Position numbers and translations under genes: made by a program
Shown: positions 48,958 to 61,900 of the stretch, piece after piece
How the letters are laid out: each line of letters opens with the position of its first letter
How positions within the stretch are numbered: position 1 is the stretch's first letter
The notes under the pieces: model-generated
Told to the model about the DNA's origin: nothing
Seen by the model: the letters and a program-made list of their open reading frames with translations, nothing else
The model's database searches: none
DNA from: Limnephilus marmoratus
Lineage: Eukaryota > Arthropoda > Insecta > Trichoptera > Limnephilidae
Assembly (NCBI GenBank): GCA_917880885.1
Contig: OU862909.1
Location: 27,784,351 to 27,848,350 of the forward strand
Length of the DNA: 64,000 bases
Direction of reading: 5' to 3'

Positions 48958-50965
48958 TGCCTTATGGCTCCGAACCGTCTGAAATTCTGGATTTTTAGTA
49001 ATAATCTTGGTCTGTACACAAATCAATCAAAAAATCTACAAAGAATTTTTTTTATATCATCGTTTTAACACTTGGGTTCGGTCGTTTAAGCAGTTGGGGT
49101 CGGACGTTTGAACACTTGGGGTCGGTCATAACTTTTGCCTTATTGCTACGAACCGTCTGAAATTTTGGATTCTTACTAAGAATCATGGCCTGGACACGTT
49201 TCAATCTTTTGATTGAAACGTGTCCAGGCCAAAAAATCAGCTAAAAGTTGAATTTATCGTTTAATGGGTGCTTTGGAACAATAACTGTGGTCGTTCAAAA
49301 CTTTGGCCATATGGTTCCGAAACGTGTGAAAAATTGGATTCTTACAAATAATCATGGTCTGTACACGAATGTATCAAAAAATCTACAAAGATTTTTTTAT
49401 TTCAAATCATCGTTTTAACACTAGGGTTCGGTCGTTTAAGTAGTTGGGGTCGGACGTTTGAACACTTAGGGTCGGTCATAACTTTCACCTTATGGCTCCG
49501 AACCTTCTGAAATTCTGGATTTTTACTAGTAATCTTAGTCTGTACACGAATCAATCAAAAAATCTACAAAGATTTTTTATTTCAAATCATCGTTTTAACA
49601 CTTGGGTTCGGTCGTTTAAGTAGTTGAGGTCGGACGTTTGAACATTTAGGGTCGGTCATAACTTTCACCTTATGGCTCCGAAACGTCTGAAATTCTGGAT
49701 TTTTACTAATAATCTTGGTCTGTACACGAATCAATCAAAAAATCTACAAAGATTTTTTTATTTCAAATCATCGTTTTAACACTTGAGTTCGGTCATTTAA
49801 GTAGTTTTGGTCGGAGGTTTGAACACTTGGGGTCGGTCATAACTTTTGCCTTTTGACTCTGAACCATGTGAACATTTGGATTCTTTCTAAGAATCATGGC
49901 CTGGACACGTTTCAATCAAAAAATCAGCCAAAAGTTGAATTTTTGCAAAAATTTACCGTTTTATGGGTGCTTTGGAACAATAACTGTGGTTGTTCATAAC
50001 TTTGGCCATATGGTTCCGAAACGTGTAAAAAATTGGATTCTTACTAATAATCATGGTCTAACTTTTGCCTTGTGGCTCCGAACCGTCTGCAATTCTGGAT
50101 TTTTACTAATAATCTTGGTCTATACACGAATCAATCAACAAAACTACAAAGATTTTTTTTTAAATCATTGTTTTAACACTTGGGTTCGGTCGATTAAGCA
50201 GTTGGGGTCGGACGTTTGAACACTTGGGATCGGTCATAACTTTTGCCTTATGGGTCCGAACCGTCTGAAATTCTGGATTTTTACTAATAATCTTGGTCTG
50301 TACACGAATCAATCAAAAAATCTACAAAGATTTTTTATTTCAAATCATCGTTTTAACATTTGGGTTCGGTCGTTTAAGTAGTTGAGGTCGGACGTTTGAA
50401 CACTTAGGGTCGGTCATAACTTTCACCTTATGGCTCCGAAACGTCTGAAATTCTGGATTTTTACTAATAATCTTGGTCTGTACACGAATCAATCAAAAAA
50501 TCTACAAAGATTTTTTTATTTCAAATCATCGTTTTAACACTTGGGTTGGGCCGTTTAAGTAGTTGGGGTCGGACGTTTGAACACTTAGGGTCGGTCATAT
50601 CTTTCACCTTATGGCTCTGAACCGTCTGAAATTCTGGATTTTTACTAATAATCTTGGTCTGTACACGAATCAATCAAAAAATTTACAAAGATTTTTTATT
50701 TCAAATCATCGTTTTAACACTTGGGTTCGGTCGTTTAAGTTGTTGAGGTCGGACGTTTGAACACTTAGGGTCGGTCATAACTTTCACCTTATGGCTCCGA
50801 AACGTCTGATACTCTGGATTTTTACTAATAATCTTGGTCTGTACACGAATCAATCAAAAAATCTACAAAGATTTTTTTATTTCAAATCATCGTTTTAACA
50901 CTTGGGTTCGGTCGTTTAAGTAGTTGGGGTCGAAGGTTTGAACACTTAGGGTCGTCAATAACTTT
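48958..50965 (+). repeat. 2008-bp higher-order repeat unit, copy 1
   Basis: Begins about where ttttagtaataatcttgg distinguishes the unit and recurs at an offset of 2008 bp with only scattered substitutions (for example 49282 versus 51290, and 49664 versus 51672). It includes a 44-bp hairpin at its left end. Confidence 0.9.
49187..49230. repeat. 44-bp hairpin (20-bp arms, 4-bp spacer), copy 1
   Basis: The arm from 49187 to 49206 (ggcctggacacg...caatc) is followed by tttt and then by its exact reverse complement at 49211-49230. The left arm is normal B-monomer sequence. The right arm is the same stretch inverted, after which the B monomer continues with aaaaaatcagc and then has a short deletion. 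Confidence 0.95.
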
Positions 50966-52973
50966 TGCCTTATGGCTCCGAACCGTCTGAAATTCTGGAT
51001 TTTTAGTAATAATCTTGGTCTGTACACAAATCAATCAAAAAATCTACAAAGAATTTTTTTTATATCATCGTTTTAACACTTGGGTTCGGTCGTTTAAGCA
51101 GTTGGGGTCGGACGTTTGAACACTTGGGGTCGGTCATAACTTTTGCCTTATTGCTACGAACCGTCTGAAATTTTGGATTCTTACTAAGAATCATGGCCTG
51201 GACACGTTTCAATCTTTTGATTGAAACGTGTCCAGGCCAAAAAATCAGCTAAAAGTTGAATTTATCGTTTAATGGGTGCTTTGGAACAATTACTGTGGTC
51301 GTTCAAAACTTTGGCCATATGGTTCCGAAACGTGTGAAAAATTGGATTCTTACAAATAATCATGGTCTGTACACGAATGTATCAAAAAATCTACAAAGAT
51401 TTTTTTATTTCAAATCATCGTTTTAACACTAGGGTTCGGTCGTTTAAGTAGTTGGGGTCGGACGTTTGAACACTTAGGGTCGGTCATAACTTTCACCTTA
51501 TGGCTCCGAACCTTCTGAAATTCTGGATTTTTACTAGTAATCTTAGTCTGTACACGAATCAATCAAAAAATCTACAAAGATTTTTTATTTCAAATCATCG
51601 TTTTAACACTTGGGTTCGGTCGTTTAAGTAGTTGAGGTCGGACGTTTGAACATTTAGGGTCGGTCATAACTTACACCTTATGGCTCCGAAACGTCTGAAA
51701 TTCTGGATTTTTACTAATAATCTTGGTCTGTACACGAATCAATCAAAAAATCTACAAAGATTTTTTTATTTCAAATCATCGTTTTAACACTTGAGTTCGG
51801 TCATTTAAGTAGTTTGGGTCGGAGGTTTGAACACTTGGGGTCGGTCATAACTTTTGCCTTATGACTCTGAACCATGTGAACATTTGGATTCTTTCTAAGA
51901 ATCATGGCCTGGACACGTTTCAATCAAAAAATCAGCCAAAAGTTGAATTTTTGCAAAAATTTACCGTTTTATGGGTGCTTTGGAACAATAACTGTGGTTG
52001 TTCATAACTTTGGCCATATGGTTCCGAAACGTGTAAAAAATTGGATTCTTACTAATAATCATGGTCTAACTTTTGCCTTGTGGCTCCGAACCGTCTGCAA
52101 TTCTGGATTTTTACTAATAATCTTGGTCTATACACGAATCAATCAACAAAACTACAAAGATTTTTTTTTAAATCATTGTTTTAACACTTGGGTTCGGTCG
52201 ATTAAGCAGTTGGGGTCGGACGTTTGAACACTTGGGATCGGTCATAACTTTTGCCTTATGGGTCCGAACCGTCTGAAATTCTGGATTTTTACTAATAATC
52301 TTGGTCTGTACACGAATCAATCAAAAAATCTACAAAGATTTTTTATTTCAAATCATCGTTTTAACATTTGGGTTCGGTCGTTTAAGTAGTTGAGGTCGGA
52401 CGTTTGAACACTTAGGGTCGGTCATAACTTTCACCTTGTGGCTCCGAAACGTCTGAAATTCTGGATTTTTACTAATAATCTTGGTCTGTACACGAATCAA
52501 TCAAAAAATCTACAAAGATTTTTTTATTTCAAATCATCGTTTTAACACTTGGGTTGGGTCGTTTAAGTAGTTGGGGTCGGACGTTTAAACACTTAGGGTC
52601 GGTCATATCTTTCACCTTATGGCTCTGAACCGTCTGAAATTCTGGATTTTTACTAATAATCTTGGTCTGTACACGAATCAATCAAAAAATTTACAAAGAT
52701 TTTTTATTTCAAATCATCGTTTTAACACTTGGGTTCGGTCGTTTAAGTTGTTGAGGTCGGACGTTTGAACACTTAGGGTCGGTCATAACTTTCACCTTAT
52801 GGCTCCGAAACGTCTGATACTCTGGATTTTTACTAATAATCTTGGTCTGTACACGAATCAATCAAAAAATCTACAAAGATTTTTTTATTTCAAATCATCG
52901 TTTTAACACTTGGGTTCGGTCGTTTAAGTAGTTGGGGTCGGAGGTTTGAACACTTAGGGTCGTCAATAACTTT
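50966..52973 (+). repeat. 2008-bp higher-order repeat unit, copy 2
   Basis: Near-identical copy of the preceding unit. The next segment (from about 52974) diverges at once (ttttactaataatcttggtgtg), so there are only two full copies here. Confidence 0.9.
51195..51238. repeat. 44-bp hairpin (20-bp arms, 4-bp spacer), copy 2
   Basis: Identical to 49187-49230 at offset 2008, so the hairpin predates the duplication of the unit and has not decayed since. Confidence 0.95.
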
Positions 52974-55900
52974 TGCCTTATGGCTCCGAACCGTCTGAAA
53001 TTCTGGATTTTTACTAATAATCTTGGTGTGTACACGAATCTATCAAAAAATCTACAAAGATTTTTTTATTTCAAATCATCGTTTTAACACTTGGGTTCGG
53101 TCAATTAAGTAGTTGGGGTCGAAGGTTTGAACACTTGGGGTCGGTCATAACTTTTGCCTTATGGCTTTGAACCGTGTGAACATTTGGATTCTAACTAAGA
53201 ATCATGGCCTGGACACGTTTCAATCAAAAAATCAGCTAAAAGTTGAATTTTTGCAAAAATTTATCGTTTTATCGGTGCTTTGGAACAATAACTGTGGTCG
53301 TTCATAACTTTGGCCAAATGGTTCCGAAACGTGTGAAAAATTGGATTCTTACTAATAATCATGGTCTCACTTTTGCCTTATGGCTCCGAACCGTCTGCAA
53401 TTCTGGATTTTTACTAATAATCTTGGTCTATACACGAATCAATCAACAAAACTACAAAGATTTTTTTTTGAATCATCGTTTAAGCACTTGGGTTCGGTCG
53501 TTTAAGTAGTTGAGGTCGGACGTTTGAACACTTAGGGTCGGTCATAACTTTCACCTTATGGCTCCGAACCGTCTGAAATTCTGGATTTTTACAAATAATC
53601 TTGGTCTGTACACGAATCAATCAAAAAATCTACAAAGATTTTTTTATTTCAAATCAACGTTTTAACACTTGGGTTTGGTCGTTTAAGTAGTTGGGGTCGG
53701 ACGTTTGAAGACTTAGGTTCGGTCATAACTTTTGCCTTATGGCTTCGAACCGACTGAAATTCTGGATTTTTTCTAGTAATCTTGGCCTATACATGAATCA
53801 ATTAAAAAGACTACAAAGATTTTTTTTTAAATCATCGTTTTAACACTTGGGTTCGGTCGATTAAGCAGTTGGGGTCGGACATTTGAACACTTGGGATCGG
53901 TCATAACTTTTGCCTTATGGGTCCGAACCGTCTGAAATTCTGGATTTTTACTAATAATCTTGGTCTGTACACGAATCAATCAAAAAATCTACAAAGATTT
54001 TTTATTTCAAATCATCGTTTTAACATTTGGGTTCGGTCGTTTAAGTAGTTGAGGTCGGACGTTTGAACACTTAGGGTCGGTCATAACTTTCACCTTATGG
54101 CTCCGAAACGTCTGAAATTCTGGATTTTTACTAATAATCTTGGTCTGTACACGAATCAATCAAAAAAGCTACAAAGATTTTTTTATTTCAAATCATCGTT
54201 TTAACACTTGGGTTGGGTCGTTTAAGTAGTTGGGGTCGGACGTTTGAACACTTAGGGTCGGTCATAACTTTCACCTTATGGCTCTGAACCGTCTGAAATT
54301 CTGGATTTTTACTAATAATCTTGGTCTGTACACGAATCAATCAAAAAATTTACAAAGATTTTTTATTTCAAATCATCGTTTTAACACTTGGGTTCGGTCG
54401 TTTAAGTAGTTGAGGTCGGACGTTTGAACACTTAGGGTCGGTCATAACTTTCACCTTATGGCTCCGAACCGTCTGAAATTCTGGATTTTTACAAATAATC
54501 TTGGTCTGTACACGAATCAATCAAAAAATCTACAAAGATTTTTTTATTTCAAATCAACGTTTTAACACTTGGGTTTGGTCGTTTAAGTAGTTGGGGTCGG
54601 ACGTTTGAAGACTTAGGTTCGGTCATAACTTTTGCCTTATGGCTTCGAACCGACTGAAATTCTGGATTTTTTCTAGTAATCTTGGCCTATACATGAATCA
54701 ATTAAAAAGACTACAAAGATTTTTTTTTAAATCATCGTTTTAACACCTGGGTTCGGCAGTTTGGGTCGGACGTTTGAACTTTTAGGGTCGGTCATTACTT
54801 TTGCCTTATGGCTCCGAAACGTCAGAAATTCTGGATTTTTACTAATAATCTTGGTCTATACACGAATCAATTTAAAAGACTACAAAGATTTTTTTTTTTA
54901 AATTATCGTTTTAACACTTGGGTTCGGTCGTTTAAGCAGTTGGGGTCGGACGTTTGAAAACTAAGGGTCGGTCAAAACTTTCACCTTATGGCTCCGAACC
55001 GTCTGAAATTCTGTATTTTTACTAATAATCTTGGTCTATTCACGAAACAATCAAAAAGTCTAAAAAGATTTTTTTTTTAATCATGGTTTTAACACAAGGG
55101 TTCGGTCGTTTAATAAGTTGGGGTCGGACGTTTGAATACTTAGGGTCGGTCATAACTTTTGCCTTATGGCTCCGAACCGTCTGAATATTTGGATTCTTAC
55201 TAAGAATCATGGCCTGGATACGTTTCAATTAAAAAATCTGCTTAAAGTAGAATTTTTGCAAAAATTAATCGTTTTACGGGTGCTTTGTAACAATAACTGG
55301 GGTCATTAATAACAATGGTCCTATGGTTCCGAAACGTGTGAAATATTGGCTTCTTACTAATAATCATGGTCTGTACACGAATCAATAAAAAAAATCTACA
55401 AATATATTTTTATCGAATCATCGTTGTAACACTTGGGTTCGGTCGTTAAAGTAGTTGGGGTCGTAGGTTTGAACACTTAGGGTCGGTCATAACTTTTGCC
55501 TAATGGCTCCGAACCGTCTGAAATTCTGAATTTTTACTAATAATCTTGGTCTGTACACGAATCAATCAAAAAATCTACAAAGATTTTTTTTTAAATCATC
55601 GTTTTAACACTTGGGTTCGGTCGTTTAAGCAGTTGGGGTCAGACGTTTGAACACTTGAAGTCGGTCATAACTTTTGCCTTATGGCTCCGAAATCTCTGAA
55701 ATTTTGGATTCTTACTAAGAATCATGGCCTGGACAAGTTTTAATAAAAAAATCAGCTAAAAGTTGAATTTTTGCAAAAATTTATCGTTTTATGGGTGCCT
55801 TGGAACAATAACTGTGGTCGTTCAAAACTTTGGCCATATGGTTCCGATACGTGTGAAAAATTGGATTCTTACAAATAACCATGGTCTGTATACGAATGTA

Positions 55901-58900
55901 TCAAAAAATCGCCAAAGATTTTTTATTTCAAATCATCGTTTTAACACTTGGGTTCGGTCGTTTAAGTGGTTGAGGTCGGACGTTTGAACACTTAGGGTCG
56001 GTCATAACTTTCACCTTATGGCTCCGAAACGTCTGAAATTCTGGATTTTTACTAATAATCTCGGTCTATACACGAATCAATCAAAAAGAATACAAAGATT
56101 TTTTATTTTAAATCATCGTTTTAACACTTGGGTTTTGTCGTTTAAGTAGTTGGGGTCGGACGTTTGAACACTTAGGGTCGGTTATAACTTTTGCTTTATG
56201 GCTACGAACCGTCTGAAATTTTGGATTCTTACTAAGAATCATGGCCGGGACACGTTTCAATAGAAAAATCAGCTAAGAGTTGAATTTTCGCAAAAATTAA
56301 TCTGGAAATTCTGGATTTTTACTAAAAATCAAGGCCTGGACACGTTTCAATCAAAAAATCAGCTAAAATTTGAATTTTTGCTAAAATTTATCGTTTTATG
56401 GGTGCTTTGGAACACTAACTGTGGACGTTCATAACTTTGGCCATATGGTTCCGAAACGTGTTAAAAATTGGATTCTTACAAATAACCATGGTCATGAATG
56501 TATCAAAAAATCTACAAAGATTTTTTATTTCAAATCATCGTTTTAACACTTGGGTTCGGTCGTTTAAGTAGTTGAGGTCGGACGTTTGAACACTTAGGGT
56601 CGGTCATACCTTTCACCTTATGGCTCCGAACCGTCTGAAATTCTGGATATTTACTAATTATCTTGGTCTATACACGAATCAATGAACAAAACTACAAAGA
56701 TTTTTTTTTTTTAAATCATGGTTTTAACACTTGGGTTCGGTCGTTTAAGCAGTTGGGGTCGGACGTTTGAACACTTGGGGTCTTTAATAACTTTTGCCTT
56801 ATGGCTTTGAACCGTCTGAAATTCTGGATTTTTACTAATAATCTTGGTCTGTACACAAATCAATCAAAAAATCTACAAAGATTTGAATTTTTGCTAAAAC
56901 TTATCGTTTTATGGGTGCTTTGGAACACTTACTATGGTCGTTCATAACTTTGGCCATATGGTTCCGAAACTTGTGAAATATTGGATTCTTACTAATAATC
57001 ATGGTCTGTACACGAATGTATCAAAAAATCTACAAAGATTTTTTTTTTCAAATCATCGTTTTTACACTTGGGTTCGGTCGTTTAAGTAGTTGGGGTCGGA
57101 CGTTTGAACACTTAGGGTCGGTCATAACTTTTGCCTTATGGCTCCGAACCGTCTGCAATTCTGGATTATTACTAATAATCTTGGTCTATACACGAATCAA
57201 TGAACAAAACTACAAAGAATTTTTTTTTTTAAATCATCGTTTTCACTTTTGTGTTCGGTCGTTTAAGCAGTTGGGGTCGGACGTTTGAACACTTAGGGTC
57301 GGTCATAACTTTTGCCATATGGCTCCGAACCGTCTGAAATTTTGGATTCTTACTAAGAATCATGGCCTGGACACGTTTCAATAGAAAAATCAGCTAAGAG
57401 TTGAATTTTCGCAAAAATTAATCTGGAAATTCTGGATTTTTACTAATAATCATGGTCTGTACACAAATCAATCAAAAAATCTACAAAGATATTTTTTTTT
57501 AATCATCGTTTTAACACTTGGGTTCGGTAGTTAAACTAGTTGGAGTCGGAGGTTTGAACACTTAGGGTCGGTAATAACTTTGCCTTCTGGCTCCGAACCG
57601 TCTGAAATTCTGGATTTTTACTAATAATCTTGGTCTGTACACGAATCAATCAAAAAATCTACAAAGAATTTTTAATTTCAAATCATCGTTTTAACACTTG
57701 GGTTCTGTCATTAAAGGAGTTGGGGTCGGACGTTTGAACACTTGGGGTCGGTCATAACTTTCACCTTATGGCTCCGAACCGTTTAAAATTCTGGATTATT
57801 ACTAAAAATCTTGGTCTGTACACGAATCAATCAAAAAAATTTTGTAAATTTTTTTTTTATCAGCGTTTAAACACTTGGGTTCGGTCGTTTAAGCAGTTGG
57901 GGTCGGACGTTTGAACACTTGGGGTCCGTCATAACTATTGCCATAACTTTCACATTATGGCTCTGAACCGTCTGAAACTCTGGATTTTTACTAATAATCT
58001 TGGTCTGTACACGAATCAATAAAAAAATCTACAAAGATTTTTTATTTCAAATCATCGTTTTAACACTTGGGTTCGGTCGTTTAATAAGTTGGGGTCGGAC
58101 GTTTGAATACTTAGGGTCGGTCATAACTTTTGCCTTATGGCTCCGAACCCTCTGAATATTTGGATTCTTAGTAAGAATCAAAGCCTGGTTACGTTTCAAA
58201 CAAAAAATCAGCTTAAAGTAGAATTTTTGCAAAAAATTAATTGTTTTACGGGTAATTTGTAACAATAACTGGGGTCATTAATAACTTTGGCCCTTTGGTT
58301 CCGAAACGTGTGATATATTGGCTTCTTAGTAATAATCATGGTCTGTACACAAATCAATCAAAAAATCAAAGATATTTTTTTTCGAATCATCGTTTTAACA
58401 CTTGGGTTCAGTCGTTAAATTAGTTGGGGTCGGAGGTTTAAACACTTTGGGTCGGTCAAAACTTTTGCCTAATGGCTCCGAACCCTCTAAAATTCTGGAT
58501 TTTTACTAATAATCTTGGTCTGTACACGAATCAACCAAAAAATCTACAAAGATTTTTTAATTTCAAATCATCGTTTTAACACTTGGGTTCGGTCATTTAA
58601 GCAGTTGCGGTCGGACGTTTGAACACTTGGGGTCGGTCATAAGTTTCACCTTATGGCTCTGAACCGTCTGAAATTTTGGATTCTCACTAAGAATCATGGC
58701 CTACACACGTTTCAATCAAAAAATCAGCTAAAAGTTGAATTTTTGCAAAAACTAATCGTTTTATTGGTGCTTTTGAACAATAACTGTGGTCGATCATACC
58801 TTTGGCCATATGGTTCCGAAACGTGTGAAATATTTGATTCTTACTAATAATCATGGTCTGTACACGAATGTATCAAAAAATCTGCAAAGATTTTTTTTTT

Positions 58901-61900
58901 CAAATCATCGTTTTAACACTAGGATTCGGTCGTTGAATTAGTTGGTGTCGGACGTTTGAACTCTTAGGGTCGGTCATAACTTTTGCCTTATGGCTCCGAA
59001 CCGTCTGCAATTCTGGATTTTTACTAAATAATCTTGGTCTATACACGAATCAATGAACAAAACTACAAAGATGTTTTTTTTTAAATCATCGTTTTAACAC
59101 TTGGGTTCGGTCATTTAAGCAGTTGGGGTCGGACGTTTGAACACTTGGGGTCGGTAATAAATTTTGCCTTATGGCTCCGAACCGTCTGAAATTCTGGATT
59201 CTTACTAATAATCATGGTCAGTACACGAATGTATCAAAAAATCTGCAAAGATTTTTTTTTCAAATCATCGTTTTAACACTTGAGTTCGGTCGTTGAATTA
59301 GTTGGGGTCGGACGTTTGAACACGTCATAACTTTTGCCTTATGGCTCCGAACCGTCTGCAATTCTGGATTTTTACTAATAATCTTGGTCTATACACGAAT
59401 CAATGACCAAAACTACAAAGATTTTTTTTTTTTTAAATCATCGTTTTAATACTTGGGTTCGGTCGTTTAAGCAGTTGGGGTCGGACGTTTGAACACTTGG
59501 GGTCGGTCATAACTTTTGCTTTATGGCTCCAAACCGTCAGAAATTCTGGATTTTTGCTAATAATCTTGGTCTATACACGAATCAATCAAAAAGTCTACAT
59601 AGATTTTTTTTTTAAATCATGGTTTTAACACTTGGGTTCGGTCCTTTAAGCAGTTGTTTTGCCTTATGGCTCCGAACCGTCTGAAATTCTGGATTATTAC
59701 TAAGAATCATGGCCTGGACACGTTTCAATCAAAAAATCAGCAAAAAGTTGATTTTTTGCAAAAATTAATCGTTTTATGTGTGCTTTGGAACAATAACTGT
59801 GGTCGTCCATAACTGTGGCCATATGGTTCCGAAACGTGTGAAATATTGGATTCTTACTAATAATCATGGTCTGTACACGAATCAATCAAAAAATCTAGAA
59901 AGATTTTTTTAATTTCAAATCATCGTTAAACACTTGGGTTCGGTCGTTTAAATAGTTGGGGTCGGACGTTTGAACACTTAGGGTCGGTCATAACTTTCAC
60001 CTTATGGCTCCGAACCGTCTAAAATTCTGGATTTTTACTAATAATCTTGGTCTGTACACGAATCAATCAAAAAAATTTTGTAGATTTTTTTTTCAAATCA
60101 TCGTTTCAACACTTGGGTTCCGTCGTTTAAGTAGTTGGGGTCTGACGTTTGAACACTTAGGGTCGGTCATAACTTTTGCATTATAGCTCCGAACCGTCTG
60201 AAATTTTGGATTCTTACTACGAATCATGGCCTGGACATGTTTCAATCAAAAAATCAGCTAAAAGTAGAATTTTTGCAAAAATTAATCGTTTTACGGGTGC
60301 TTTGTAACAATAACTGTGATCTTTTATAACTTTAGCCCTATGGTTCCAAAACGTGTTAAATATTGGCTTCTTACTAATAATCATGGTCTGTACACGAATC
60401 AATCAAAAAACCTGAAAAGATTTTTTTTTTCAAATCATCGTTTTAACACTTGGGTACGGTCGTTTAAGCAGTTGGTGTAGGACGTTTGAACACTTGGGGT
60501 CGGTCATAACTTTTGCCTTATGGCTCCGAACGGTCTGAAATTCTGGATTCTTACTAATAATCATGATCTGTACACGAATCAATCAAAAAATATACAAAGA
60601 TTTTTTTGTCACACCATCGTTTTACACTTGGGTTCGGTCGTTTAAGTAGTTGGGGTCTGACGTTTGAACACTTAGGGTCGGTCATAACTTTCACCTTATG
60701 GCTCCGAAACGTCTAAAATTCTGGATTTTTACTAATAATCTTGGTCTGTACACGATCCAATCAAAAAAATTTTGTAGATTTTTTTTTCAAATCATCGTTT
60801 TAACACTTGGGTTCCGTCGTTTAAGTAGTTGGGGTCTGACGTTTGAACACTTAGGGTCGGTCATAACTTTCACCTTATGGCTCCGAACCGTCTAAAATTC
60901 TGGATTTTTACTAATAATCATGGTCTGTACACGAATCAATCAAAAAATCTACAAAGATTTTTTTTTCAAATCATCGTTTTAACACTTGGGTTCGGTCGTT
61001 TAAGAAGTTGGGGTCTGACGTTTGAACACTTAGGGTCGGTCATAACTTTCACCTTATGGCTCCGAACCGTTTAAAATTCTGGATTTTTACTAATAATCTT
61101 GGTCTGTACACGAATCAATCAAAAAATTTTTGTAAATTTTTTTTTTATCAGCGTTTAAACACTTGGGTTCGGTCGTTTAAGCAGTTGGGGTCGGACGTTT
61201 GAACACTTGGGGTCCGTCATAACTATTGCCAAAAGGCTCCGAACTGTCTGAAATTTTGGATTCTTACTAAGAATCATGGCCTGGACACATATCAAAAAAA
61301 AATCAGCTAAAAGTAGAATTTTTGCAATAATTACTCGTTTAACGGGTGCTTTGTAACAATAACTGTGGTCTTTAATAACTTTGGCCCTATGGTTGCAAAA
61401 CGTGTGAATTATTGGCTTCTTACTAATAATCATGGTCTGTACACGAATCAATCAAAAAATCTACAAAGATTTTTTTTTTTAAATCAACGTTTTAACACTT
61501 GGGTTCGGTTGTTTAAGTAGTTGGGGTCGGACGTTTGAACACTTAGGGTCGGTCATAACTTTCACCTTATGGCTCCGAACCGCTTAAAATTCTGGATTTT
61601 TACTAATAATCTTGGTCTGTACACGAATCAATCAAAAAATCTACAAAGATTTTTTTTTTTCAAATCATAATTTTAACATTTGGGTTCGGTCGTTTAAGTA
61701 GTTGGGGTCGGACGTTTGAACACTTAGGGTCGGTCATAACTTAACATAACTCAAATCAATCAAAAAGTGTACAAAGATTTTTTTTTTAAATCATCGTTTT
61801 AACACTTGGGTTCGGTCGTTTAATCAGTTGGGTTCGGACGTTTGAACACTTGGGGTCGGTCATAACTTTTGCGTTATGGCTCCGAACCGTCTGAATTTTG

